Source of the DNA: Methylorubrum populi
GTDB lineage: Bacteria > Pseudomonadota > Alphaproteobacteria > Rhizobiales > Beijerinckiaceae
Direction of reading: 5' to 3'
Length of the DNA stretch: 64,000 bases
NCBI RefSeq assembly: GCF_002355515.1
Contig: NZ_AP014809.1
Location: forward strand, 981,501 to 1,045,500
Each line of letters begins with the position of its first letter. Position 1 is the first letter of the stretch. This document shows positions 43,846-51,882 of this stretch, one piece after another. Position numbers and translations under genes: made by a program. The notes below the pieces were generated by a model. That model was not told where the DNA came from. It searched no databases and saw only the letters and a program-made list of their open reading frames with translations.

Positions 43846-44115
43846 TCAGCGGCAGTAGACGTTGCCGTACTCGTCGCGGAACGTGCCGTAGGGGCAGCGC
43901 GGCGCCGTGGCGGCACCGGCGATGGCCCCACCCGCGCCGCCGATCGCGGCACCGGCGAGCGCGCCGCCGGCGCGGCCCGTGGCGAGGCCGCCGACCGCGG
44001 CGCCGAGGCCCGCGCCGAGAGCAGCACCGCCCAGCGCCCGATCCTGAGGCGTGTTGCAGGCACCGAGCGAGAGCGCGAGGCTGCCCGCGAGGGCGGCGGC
44101 AATGAGTCTCTTCAT
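43846..44115 (-). CDS. Glycine-zipper lipoprotein
   Basis: This 89-residue lipoprotein has the signal MKRLIAAALAGSLALSLGAC with the lipobox Cys at residue 20, then TPQDRALGGAALGAGLGAAVGGLATGRAGGALAGAAIGG, a long glycine-zipper, and a small Cys-containing end, RCPYGTFRDEYGNVYCR. Such proteins are commonly anchored in the outer membrane. An ATG at 44136 is an alternative start without signal-like character. A terminator follows at 43791-43823, so it is a one-gene transcript. Confidence 0.8.
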   Translation of the reverse strand: MKRLIAAALAGSLALSLGACNTPQDRALGGAALGAGLGAAVGGLATGRAGGALAGAAIGGAGGAIAGAATAPRCPYGTFRDEYGNVYCR

Positions 44116-44345
44116 CGTGGTCCGAACTCCCTTGTGCATCGGCGATCGGGCCTTCTGCCGGCGCGGGGCACCGTTTGGCCTTGGTTTGTCACCGGCTGCC
44201 ATCGACGGCACATGAAACGGCCAAGATTGGGGCAGGTTGCATCGGCGCATGACATTTCGCCCTGCGCCTGCCATCTGAGATCGCGTCTGTTGCAAAATCG
44301 CCCGGATCCGGCCTGTTGCCGACGGGCTCACGACCGAGGATCACC

Positions 44346-45038
44346 ATGCCCAAAGCCAGCCTGATCGTCCGCAAGGCCGCCGTCCGGCCCGATCTCGTCG
44401 TCGATACGGTGACCCTCGACCACGCCGCCCGGAACCGGGCGCACGCGCACCTGACCACGGCGGGCGGATTGTCCGTCGACCTCGCCCTGGACCGCGCCGC
44501 GGGCCTGGAAGACGGCGACGCGTTGAAGCTCGAGGATGGGCGCCTCGTGGGCGTGCGCGCCGCCGAGGAAGCGCTGCTGGAAGTCCGCGCCGGCAATCCG
44601 GCCCGTCTGCTGCGCCTCGCCTGGCAACTCGGCGGCGAGCACGTTCCCGCCGAGGTTGGCGCGGAGGTTCTCTACGTACCGGCCCGCGCCGCCGAACTGG
44701 TCCGCGGCGCCGGCTGTGCGGCGAGTCCGGTGAACCGCCCGTTCAAGCCGGAGAAGGCGGCCCACGACCACAGCCAGTGCGGCCATGACCACCATCACCA
44801 CGACGATCACGAAGCCCACGCGCATCACGATCACGGGCACGGGCCCGTCCACAGTCATGATCATGGGCATGGTCACGACCACGCTCACGGAAGCTGCGGT
44901 CACGATCATAGCCACGAGCATGACCACGGCCACAAGCATGCCCATGAGCACAACCATGAGCACAACCATGAGCACGGCCACGGTCACGACCATGAGCATG
45001 GGCATGGGCATGGGCATGGGCACGCCCACAAGCACTGA
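44346..45038 (+). CDS. ureE: Urease accessory protein UreE with long His tail
   Basis: UreE is the nickel chaperone for urease. With the ATG at 44346 the product has 230 residues: an N-terminal peptide-binding domain (1-70) and a metallochaperone domain with ALLEVRAGNPARLLRLAWQLGGEH, where the usual GNRH motif reads GGEH with H99 as the expected Ni ligand. From H140 to the end (91 residues) nearly every second residue is His (about 43 His, alternating with Gly, Asp, Glu, Ala and Asn). Typical UreE tails are far shorter. No urease gene is adjacent. A strongly repetitive DNA stretch encodes the tail. Confidence 0.92.
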   Translation: MPKASLIVRKAAVRPDLVVDTVTLDHAARNRAHAHLTTAGGLSVDLALDRAAGLEDGDALKLEDGRLVGVRAAEEALLEVRAGNPARLLRLAWQLGGEHVPAEVGAEVLYVPARAAELVRGAGCAASPVNRPFKPEKAAHDHSQCGHDHHHHDDHEAHAHHDHGHGPVHSHDHGHGHDHAHGSCGHDHSHEHDHGHKHAHEHNHEHNHEHGHGHDHEHGHGHGHGHAHKH

Positions 45039-45183
45039 GCCTCCCCGGCTCCGCCGAGGACCGGCGAAGCTCAAGGATCGGTGAGGCTGTGGAAGCGGCG
45101 CGGCTCGAGTCGCGCCGCGCCAATGTGGAACATGCCGCGCTGCGGGATCGTTGATCGGGCGAGTCCATCCGGGGGGACCAGCC

Positions 45184-45333
45184 GTGACGGCGATCAGTGT
45201 CTTCCAGAACGAGGACGGCCTTTGGGCCGTCACCGCGCAAGGTCTCGTCGTCACCGACCTGACCAAGGAGAGCGCGGAAGCCTTCGCGGCGGCCTACCTT
45301 CGACTTCACGAGGCGCCGCCCTCGGCGGCGTAG
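45184..45333 (+). CDS. Small hypothetical protein, GTG start
   Basis: The GTG at 45184 follows a GGGGGGA ribosome site by 6 bases and gives 49 residues, TAISVFQNEDGLWAVTAQGL and TKESAEAFAAAYLRLHE. The composition is balanced and looks like a folded small protein, not random GC-rich sequence. A TTG at 45151 is a less supported start. A bidirectional-looking hairpin lies just downstream. No family is recognised. Confidence 0.55.
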   Translation: MTAISVFQNEDGLWAVTAQGLVVTDLTKESAEAFAAAYLRLHEAPPSAA

Positions 45334-45370
45334 CCACGCCCCGCTGCGCGCCCGATCTCGAAGTGGGATG

Positions 45371-45400
45371 GGCCGGATCGCTCTCATGCCCGATCCGGCC
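45371..45400. terminator. Bidirectional hairpin between two small convergent ORFs
   Basis: Perfect 10-bp arms ggccggatcg and cgatccggcc around 10 bases, between the ORF ending at 45333 (plus) and the ORF ending at 45413 (minus). No T run is seen on either side. Confidence 0.5.
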
Positions 45401-45412
45401 GCTTCCCGCAGG

Positions 45413-45544
45413 TCAACGGAACTTGCGGTGTTCGGGGATCGGCGTGTCAGCGACCGGACGCGCGCCCTCAAAACCGTCGCGGCGCCTTGGCTCTCGCCGC
45501 ATCCTCTTCCGAGCCTCGGCGAGGCGTGATATCGGGACGCTCAT
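45413..45544 (-). CDS. Possible very small basic protein
   Basis: An ATG at 45544 opens a 43-residue frame, SVPISRLAEARKRMRREPRR followed by DGFEGARPVADTPIPEHRKF, with an Arg-rich first half and an orderly C-terminus. The hairpin just after its stop supports it as the convergent partner of the small ORF at 45184. There is no strong ribosome site. The remaining sequence up to 45723 holds the dusA promoter and no other gene. Confidence 0.35.
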   Translation of the reverse strand: MSVPISRLAEARKRMRREPRRRDGFEGARPVADTPIPEHRKFR

Positions 45545-45723
45545 CGCGCACAATGTCCCGACAGACGGCTTCCGGCTCGCAGCGCGTCGGAACCCGGCTC
45601 CGTCGGCGTTTTGGCATTCGGTCGCCGGCGTCTCGGGTCGGGATGTGCGTCCGATCAAGCCGCCTCGCCTCGGTCCTGCTGGATGGTCCGGCGCGAACCC
45701 GCATCGCAACGAACGGGGCACAC

Positions 45724-46746
45724 GTGTCGACGCCGGCCGAAGAACTGGACGCTCTCAGCGGGTGGCGCCTGAGCGTCGCACCGATGATGGATTGGACCGA
45801 CCGGCAGTGCCGCGCGTTCCACCGCACCCTTTCGCGCCGGACCCGCCTCTACACCGAGATGGTGACGACCGGCGCCGTCCTGCACGGCGACCGCGACCGG
45901 CTGCTCGGCTTCGATGCCCGCGAACATCCGGTCGCGGTTCAGCTCGGAGGGTCCGATCCGGACGACCTCGCGGCGGCGGCGCGGATCGCGGCCGATTTCG
46001 GGTACGCCGAGATCAACCTCAATGTCGGCTGCCCCTCCGACCGGGTGCAGGAGGGACGTTTCGGTGCCTGCCTGATGCGCGAACCGGATCTCGTGGGCGC
46101 GTGCGTGGCGGCCATGAAGGCGGCGGTGTCCGTGCCCGTCACCGTGAAATGTCGTCTGGGCGTCGATGATCAGGACACCGAGGAAGCGCTCGACGCCTTG
46201 GCCGCGGTCGTCGTCGCGGCGGGGGTCGACGGGCTCATTGTGCATGCCCGCAAGGCGTGGCTGAAGGGTCTCTCGCCCCGCGAGAACCGGGACGTACCGC
46301 CCCTCGATTACGGCCGTGTCGCCCGGCTGAAGCGCGCCCGTCCCGAACTGCCGATCGCGATCAACGGCGGGATCGGCGACATCGCCGCCGCCAAGGCCAG
46401 GCTCGCCGAGGTCGACGGGGCGATGATCGGCCGGGCTGCCTATACCGAGCCGGCGCTGCTGCTCGATGTCGATCCCGAGCTGTTCGGCGAGCCGGCTCCC
46501 GTCGCCGATGCCTTCGCGGCGGTCGAGGCGTTCGAGCCGGTCATCGCCGAGGGACTCGAACGGGGCCTTCGGCTCCATGCCTTTACCCGCCACATGCTCG
46601 GCCTGTTCAACGGGCGCCCCGGAGCGCGGGCCTACCGCCGGCACCTGGCCACCGCCGGCATGGCCGCGGAGGCCGGTCTCGGCACGCTGCGCGAGGCGGC
46701 GGCGAAGGTATCGCGCGAGCGACCGCCGGCCACCGTGGCGGCGTGA
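45724..46746 (+). CDS. dusA: tRNA-dihydrouridine synthase A
   Basis: DusA reduces uridines in the tRNA D-loop using FMN and NADPH. The GTG at 45724 gives 340 residues beginning DALSGWRLSVAPMMDWTDRQCRAFHR, as in the family. The catalytic Cys is in INLNVGCPSDRVQEGRFGACLM, and VIVHARKAWLKGLSPRENRDVPPLDY and INGGIGD are typical DusA signatures. The long frame upstream of 45724 is not conserved-looking. It is convergent with the GGDEF-EAL gene. Confidence 0.95.
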   Translation: MSTPAEELDALSGWRLSVAPMMDWTDRQCRAFHRTLSRRTRLYTEMVTTGAVLHGDRDRLLGFDAREHPVAVQLGGSDPDDLAAAARIAADFGYAEINLNVGCPSDRVQEGRFGACLMREPDLVGACVAAMKAAVSVPVTVKCRLGVDDQDTEEALDALAAVVVAAGVDGLIVHARKAWLKGLSPRENRDVPPLDYGRVARLKRARPELPIAINGGIGDIAAAKARLAEVDGAMIGRAAYTEPALLLDVDPELFGEPAPVADAFAAVEAFEPVIAEGLERGLRLHAFTRHMLGLFNGRPGARAYRRHLATAGMAAEAGLGTLREAAAKVSRERPPATVAA

Positions 46747-46806
46747 GATCGGTCTTGCCGAAGCCCGTCTTCGCGGGGGAGCGTCGGCCGATCCTTCGGT
46801 GGTGCC

Positions 46807-48933
46807 TCAGGCAGCGCGGCGCTCGCGCCCGTTCCACTGGTCGAGCAGGGCCGGAAGTGCGCTCGCCGGCACCGGCGGGCTGAACAGGTAACCCTGCACC
46901 TCGTCGCATCCCTCCTCGCGCAGCCAAGCGAGCTGCTCCGGCGTCTCGACGCCTTCCGCGGTCGTCGTCATGCCGAGGCTGGAGGCGAGGCTGACCACCG
47001 CCCGCGCGATGAAGCCCGAGCCCTGCTCCACCGTCAGGTCGCGGGTGAAGGACTGATCGACCTTCATCTTGTCGAAGGGGAAGCTGCGCAGGTAGCTCAG
47101 GCTGGAATAGCCGGTGCCGAAATCGTCCATGGCGATGCGGGTGCCGAGGTTGCGCAGCCCGTGCAGGATCGCCACGGTGGCGCTTCCGTTGACGAGCAGC
47201 ACGCTCTCGGTGATCTCCAGTTCGAGGCGGCGGGCGGGCAGGCCGCTCTCGGCCAGGGCCGCCTTCACCGTTCCGATGAGCGCGCTCGACGTGAACTGCG
47301 CCGCCGAGACGTTCACCGCGACCTTGAGGCCCTCGGGCCAGCCGACGGCCTCGCGGCAGGCGCGCCGCAGCACCCATTCGCCCAGCGGCACGATGAGGCC
47401 GATCTCCTCGGCGAGCGGCACGAACTCGGCGGGCGAGACCCGCCCGCGGGTCGGATGGGTCCAGCGCAGCAGCGCCTCGAAGCCGCAGATGCGCTCCTGC
47501 GCGAGGTCGTAGATCGGCTGGTAGTGCAGGTCGAACGCCTCCGCCTCGAAGGCGGCGCGCAGGTCGAGTTCCAGGGAGCGCCGGGCCTGAAGCCGGACAT
47601 CCATCTCCGCCTCGAAGAACCGGAACACGCCGCGCCCGTCGCCCTTGGCGCGGTAGAGGGCGACATCGGCGCATTGCATCAAGCGCTCGGCCTCCAGCCC
47701 GTCTCCGGGCGCGAGCGCGATGCCGATGCTGACGCCGACGATGACGGAATGGTGGGTGAGCGCGTAGGGTGCGCTCACCACGTCGAGGATGCGCTGGGCC
47801 AGGGTCGCGGCATCCGCCGGCTCCCCGACCGCGGTCTGGATGATCGCGAACTCGTCGCCGCCGAGGCGGGCGACGGTATCGACCTCGCGCAGGCAGGCCC
47901 GGAGGCGGTGAGCCACCGCCCGCAGCAACTCGTCGCCCACCGCGTGGCCGAGGGTGTCGTTGACCTGCTTGAAGTTGTCGAGGTCGAGGCAGAGCACGGC
48001 GAAGCCGGTGTCGCGCCGGGCCTGCATGATCGCCCCGTCGATCCGCTCGCGCAGCAGGACGCGGTTGGGAAGGTCGGTCACCGCATCGTGCCGGGCCATG
48101 TGGGCGATGCGGGCCTCGGCGTTCCAGCGCTCGGTCGCCTCCTCGTAGATCGCCACGAACCCGCCCCCGTCGATCGGGCGGATCTCGACGGCGACGACAC
48201 GGCCGTCGGCGAGATGCTGGATCTGGGCCGGCACCGCGTCGGACCGGATCAGCGCTCCGATCTCGGCGAGCTGTCCGGACTCATTCCGATCCGACAGGTT
48301 TCCGGAGAGGACGTTCCTGCGCAACACCTCTGACGCCGGCATGCCGGGTGTCACCGCGCCCGGAGGCAGTTGATAGATCTCGTGATAGCGACGGTTGACC
48401 ACGAGCAGGCGGTGATCGCGGTCGTAGAGCAGGAAGCCCAGGGACAGGGTGTCGAGCGCCGCGTTCAGCCGGGCGATGCGATCGCTCAACTCCTCCTCGC
48501 GGCGCTCCAAGACGGCGCGGCTGGCCGCCTCTGTTCTGTCGGCAGCGTCGCGGTCGGCCCGCAACGCGCCCGCCTTGGCGAGGAGGGCGTCGAGTTCCGC
48601 GAAGCCCGTCCTCGCGGCGGGCAGCACCGGGTCCGCGGCGGTGCGCCCGAGCGCTTCCTCAGCCAGGCGCATCGCCCCGGCCAGGCGTCGGAAGAGCCGG
48701 AGCACGATGAGGAGCACGAGGGCGAGCGCCGTGGCTCCGACGCCCGCAACGAGCAGGGCGCGCGAGGCCGGATCGGCGGTGAGCGAGGCCACGAGCGTGC
48801 CGACGACCGACCCGATCACGATCAGGCCCAGCCACAGGCCGGTCCGCAGAACCGTTGCGCGGATCGTCGCCCGGCCGCTTCGCACGACCGGCTGCCGGTG
48901 AGCGATCCCTGGATGTATGGCCTGCGCCTGCAT
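46807..48933 (-). CDS. Membrane GGDEF-EAL protein (c-di-GMP turnover)
   Basis: This 708-residue inner membrane protein has two transmembrane helices (about 30-51 and 59-81), a coiled-coil, a PAS domain (about 153-265), a GGDEF domain with intact RLGGDEF (358-362) and an EAL domain starting with FEALLRW (E486-A487-L488). EAL catalytic motifs AVNVSAAQF, ELEITES, MDDFGTGYSSL and KVDQSF are present, so c-di-GMP hydrolysis looks possible; diguanylate cyclase activity is also possible. The PAS domain probably regulates the balance. It lies downstream of the BLUF and receiver genes on the same strand, separated by 329 bp. Confidence 0.92.
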   Translation of the reverse strand: MQAQAIHPGIAHRQPVVRSGRATIRATVLRTGLWLGLIVIGSVVGTLVASLTADPASRALLVAGVGATALALVLLIVLRLFRRLAGAMRLAEEALGRTAADPVLPAARTGFAELDALLAKAGALRADRDAADRTEAASRAVLERREEELSDRIARLNAALDTLSLGFLLYDRDHRLLVVNRRYHEIYQLPPGAVTPGMPASEVLRRNVLSGNLSDRNESGQLAEIGALIRSDAVPAQIQHLADGRVVAVEIRPIDGGGFVAIYEEATERWNAEARIAHMARHDAVTDLPNRVLLRERIDGAIMQARRDTGFAVLCLDLDNFKQVNDTLGHAVGDELLRAVAHRLRACLREVDTVARLGGDEFAIIQTAVGEPADAATLAQRILDVVSAPYALTHHSVIVGVSIGIALAPGDGLEAERLMQCADVALYRAKGDGRGVFRFFEAEMDVRLQARRSLELDLRAAFEAEAFDLHYQPIYDLAQERICGFEALLRWTHPTRGRVSPAEFVPLAEEIGLIVPLGEWVLRRACREAVGWPEGLKVAVNVSAAQFTSSALIGTVKAALAESGLPARRLELEITESVLLVNGSATVAILHGLRNLGTRIAMDDFGTGYSSLSYLRSFPFDKMKVDQSFTRDLTVEQGSGFIARAVVSLASSLGMTTTAEGVETPEQLAWLREEGCDEVQGYLFSPPVPASALPALLDQWNGRERRAA

Positions 48934-49232
48934 CGGTAACCCGGCCTTCTTCTCCGTTCCCGGCAGGAATGACCGGCTTCGGTTAAGAGGGCCTCACGGT
49001 AGACCGATCACAGATCGTTTTTCACCAAGTCTGCGGGGAGTTGACGCATCGGCCGGGTCCTTCGGTCGGGTGCGCGAGGCGTCGCGGACCGGATCCGGCC
49101 GGAGCGGCGGATTCGGGCTTTGCTCAAGTGCCGCGTGCGCACAGGCCGATGTGCGACGACACGGTCGGACGTCACCGGGCCGACACCGTCGTTTCGCGGT
49201 GGCGGACGCGTTTTACCCGCGACGATCGTGCC
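48934..49232. promoter_or_regulatory. Gene-free region between the response regulator and the GGDEF-EAL gene
   Basis: No gene is supported. The GGDEF-EAL promoter is expected at the left end. The right end runs into three tandem repeats at 49233-49274. Confidence 0.3.
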
Positions 49233-49274
49233 GATCAGAACTTGCGGATCACAACTTGCGGGTCAGAACTTGCC
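49233..49274. repeat. Three tandem 14-bp repeats duplicating the receiver gene end
   Basis: The units at 49233-49246, 49247-49260 and 49261-49274 share gatcagaacttgcg with one or two changes each. On the minus strand the third unit carries the last codons and TGA of the response regulator gene, and the two others are downstream copies. Confidence 0.8.
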
Positions 49275-49715
49275 GAGCAGCGGGAATTCCTGGCTCAGCG
49301 TCGACTCGGACGGCAGCGGCGCCTCGCGGCGGCGCGGCTTGCGGTTGAGCACCTGTTTCAGCTTCGTCTTCAGGAGGTTGATGTCGAGCGGCTTGAGGAT
49401 GAACGCATCAGCCCCCGCGACGTGAGCGTGGTTGATGTCCTCGAAATCGAACGAGGTCTCGGTGAGGATGAAGGGCGTGTTCATCAGGTTGTCGTCCGCC
49501 CGGATCTCCCGCAGGAGCTGAAGCCCGTCCATCGGCTCCATGGCGAGATCGGAGATCACCAGGGCGTAGCGGCGCTCCCGCATGCGCTTGAGGGCCTCGG
49601 GGCCATCGGACACACCCTCGACGTCGGGGAAGCCGAGGCGGGACATCAACTCGATGATCAGCCGCAGCAGCTTGGGCTGGTCATCGACGATGAGGATGGG
49701 AAGCGTGTCGCTCAT
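49263..49715 (-). CDS. Single-domain response regulator (receiver)
   Basis: This 150-residue CheY-like protein has the full receiver set: acidic D11-D12, phosphoacceptor D56 (ALVISDLAMEP), T85 (FILTETS) and K108 (AFILKPL). A basic tail (KLKQVLNRKPRRREAPLPSESTLSQEF) follows and there is no output domain, so it must act by protein contact. Its start is 60 bp after the BLUF gene stop, and they probably share a transcript. The partner kinase is unknown; the HWE kinase far upstream is one candidate only by family habit. Confidence 0.92.
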   Translation of the reverse strand: MSDTLPILIVDDQPKLLRLIIELMSRLGFPDVEGVSDGPEALKRMRERRYALVISDLAMEPMDGLQLLREIRADDNLMNTPFILTETSFDFEDINHAHVAGADAFILKPLDINLLKTKLKQVLNRKPRRREAPLPSESTLSQEFPLLGKF

Positions 49716-49775
49716 GGCGTCCGAGATCGTGTCTCAACAGGAACTCTGAAGGGCGGGCTCAGACGGCCCGCCCGC

Positions 49776-50243
49776 TCAAACGAACAGATGGTCGATGCCC
49801 TGCTTGGCCATCGATTCGGCTTGGAGGGTCACGGCCAGCCCATGGATGGCGCTGCCCTTCGGCGTCCCCCGCTGCAGCATCGGCAGAAGGCCGGATTTGG
49901 CGAAGTGCGGCTCGTTGGCGGCCGTCCGGCTCACCGTGGTGAACGAACTCACGAACTCGCGCTTGGCGATCTCTCGCCACTCGACGATCTGAACGTCGCG
50001 GTGCCGCGAATCGGCGGCGATCCGCTGGAACGTTTCGTTGACCGATTGCCGCTCGCCCTCGACGACCTGGATCGCGAAATTCTGGTCGATGATCAGGAAG
50101 CTCGTGATCACCGCGAATTCGTTCTTCTTCTGAGCCTGACGCGTGATGTCGCCGATCTGCTTCGCGCGCAGGGCCGGCTCGTTCGAGATGGTCAGGCGCG
50201 AGAAGTAGATCAGGTGGACGAGGCTCGTCCTCTTGTTCTTCAT
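49776..50243 (-). CDS. BLUF-domain blue-light photoreceptor
   Basis: With the ATG at 50243 the product has 155 residues, a short BLUF protein. Residues 8-100 follow the BLUF pattern: LVHLIYFSRLTI with the flavin-contacting Tyr (Y13), KKNEFAVITSFLII with N41, and FAIQVVEGERQSV with Q59; N41 and Q59 have the same 18-residue spacing as Asn45 and Gln63 of AppA. DSRHRDVQIVEWREIAKREF completes the fold. The usual Trp/Met near the end is not clear. The C-terminal 50 residues are helical and could pass the signal to a partner. It is followed by a receiver gene and is divergent from flgE. Confidence 0.82.
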   Translation of the reverse strand: MKNKRTSLVHLIYFSRLTISNEPALRAKQIGDITRQAQKKNEFAVITSFLIIDQNFAIQVVEGERQSVNETFQRIAADSRHRDVQIVEWREIAKREFVSSFTTVSRTAANEPHFAKSGLLPMLQRGTPKGSAIHGLAVTLQAESMAKQGIDHLFV

Positions 50244-50470
50244 GGATGCCGTCCGACGCGAAAGCTCGGCATCCACCCTAGCGGCCGTAGCGATAACGGG
50301 TCGTAAACACGGCCGCGCCCGGCAGAATCTGCCGCACGGCCGCGCCGGATGATCCAAATCTGCCGAGACGACGCGGAGTCACCTCAACAATCTCAGCGAC
50401 TTAGTCCTGGCATGGCGATTGCGCTCACGTGTCCACCGCCTCGTGCGGCCTTGTGGAGCGAGCCAACGCC

Positions 50471-51856
50471 ATGGACGTCTTTTCCGCGCTTCAGACCGCG
50501 GTCTCGGGCCTGAAGGCGCAATCCTTCTCGCTGAGCAACATTTCCGGCAACATCGCGAACTCGCAGACGACCGGCTACAAGCGCATCGATACCGGCTTCG
50601 TCGACATGCTCGTCGACAGCAGCAGCACCAAGAACCAGACCGCGGGTTCGGTCGGAGCCTTCTCTGAGCTCACCAACTCGGTCCAGGGCAACAAGGTCTC
50701 GACCGGCGTCTCGACCAACATGGCCCTCGACGGCAACGGCTTCTTCGTGGTGCGCAAGAAGACCACCGACGCGGGCGGCAGCGAGAGCTTCTCCACGGCC
50801 AACCTCTACACCCGCCGCGGCGACTTCGCTCCGGACAAGGACGGCTATCTCGTCAACGGAGCAGGCTCCTACCTCGTCGGCGCGAGCCTCGACCCCGTCA
50901 CGGGCCAGACCAACGGGACCGGGGCGATCAAGATCTCCAACGCGATCATCCCGGCCAAGCCGACGACGACGATCACCTACTCGGCCAATCTGCCGAAATC
51001 CCCCGCCACCACGACGGCCGCCTCGTCGAAGGGCCTGCTCTCCGCCTTCAGCGACGGCACCGACGCGCGGGTGACGCCGGCCAACGGCGCGACCGGGGGC
51101 ACCGTGTCCCAGACCAACGCGCAGAGCCTGATCGACAACAGCATCGCCGGCCCGGCGCTGACCGTCTACACCGCCTCCGGCTCGCCCGTGAGCATCCAGA
51201 GCCGGTGGGCGAAGGTGGCCGCCGCCGACTCGGCGGCCGGCACGAGCGATACCTGGAACCTGTTCATCGCCGACAAGACCAGCGTCTCCGGCAACCAGAC
51301 GAGCTGGAGCAATATCGGCCAAGCCTTCACCTTCAGCCCCAGCGGGCAGCTGACCGCTCCGACCGGAAACACGGTCTCGATCAACAACCTCACGGTCGAC
51401 GGCGTCAATGTCGGTTCGGTCGGCCTCGATATCAGCGGCGGCCTGACGCAGTACGCCGCCGCCTCCGGTACGGTGACGACCAACGACCTCAAGCAGAACG
51501 GCTACGCCTCCGGTTCGCTGAACTCCGTCGAGGTCGGCGAGAACGGCATCATCAGCGGCAAGTACTCGAACGGTTCGGTGATCGGGCTCGCCCGGATCGA
51601 GGTGGCCCAGTTCGTCAACCCGGACGGGCTGAAGCCGGATTCGCTGGGCAACTACCAGCAGACCGTCGCCTCGGGCGAGGCGATCATCGGGCTCAAGGAC
51701 TCGTCCGTGGTCGGAGCCAACGTCGAGCAGTCGAATACCGACATTGCCGCGGAATTTTCGAAGATGATCGTTACCCAACAGGCCTACTCTGCCAACACCC
51801 GGGTGATGTCCACGGCGCAGACGATGATCTCCGACCTCCTGAACGTCATCCGCTGA
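50471..51856 (+). CDS. flgE: Flagellar hook protein FlgE
   Basis: FlgE forms the hook of the flagellum. With the ATG at 50471 the product has 461 residues starting MDVFSALQTAVSGLKAQSFSLSNISGNIANSQTTGYKR, the coiled N-terminal D0 domain shared by axial proteins. VSTNMALDGNGFFVV and TRRGDFAPDKDGYLVNGAG are FlgE/FlgG motifs, and the end NTDIAAEFSKMIVTQQAYSANTRVMSTAQTMISDLLNVI is the C-terminal D0 helix. It starts a flgE-flgK-flgL transcript and faces the BLUF-receiver genes. Confidence 0.95.
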   Translation: MDVFSALQTAVSGLKAQSFSLSNISGNIANSQTTGYKRIDTGFVDMLVDSSSTKNQTAGSVGAFSELTNSVQGNKVSTGVSTNMALDGNGFFVVRKKTTDAGGSESFSTANLYTRRGDFAPDKDGYLVNGAGSYLVGASLDPVTGQTNGTGAIKISNAIIPAKPTTTITYSANLPKSPATTTAASSKGLLSAFSDGTDARVTPANGATGGTVSQTNAQSLIDNSIAGPALTVYTASGSPVSIQSRWAKVAAADSAAGTSDTWNLFIADKTSVSGNQTSWSNIGQAFTFSPSGQLTAPTGNTVSINNLTVDGVNVGSVGLDISGGLTQYAAASGTVTTNDLKQNGYASGSLNSVEVGENGIISGKYSNGSVIGLARIEVAQFVNPDGLKPDSLGNYQQTVASGEAIIGLKDSSVVGANVEQSNTDIAAEFSKMIVTQQAYSANTRVMSTAQTMISDLLNVIR

Positions 51857-51882
51857 CCGATCCCTGAGCGAGGAGAGACGCC

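Noticed and set aside
44940..45035. CRISPR-like array
   Set aside because: The short repeats encode the His tail of UreE in frame; units are too short and have no spacers.
45487..45723. Upstream extension of dusA
   Set aside because: The 79 added residues are Ser/Arg-rich and unlike DusA; the GTG at 45724 gives the family N-terminus.
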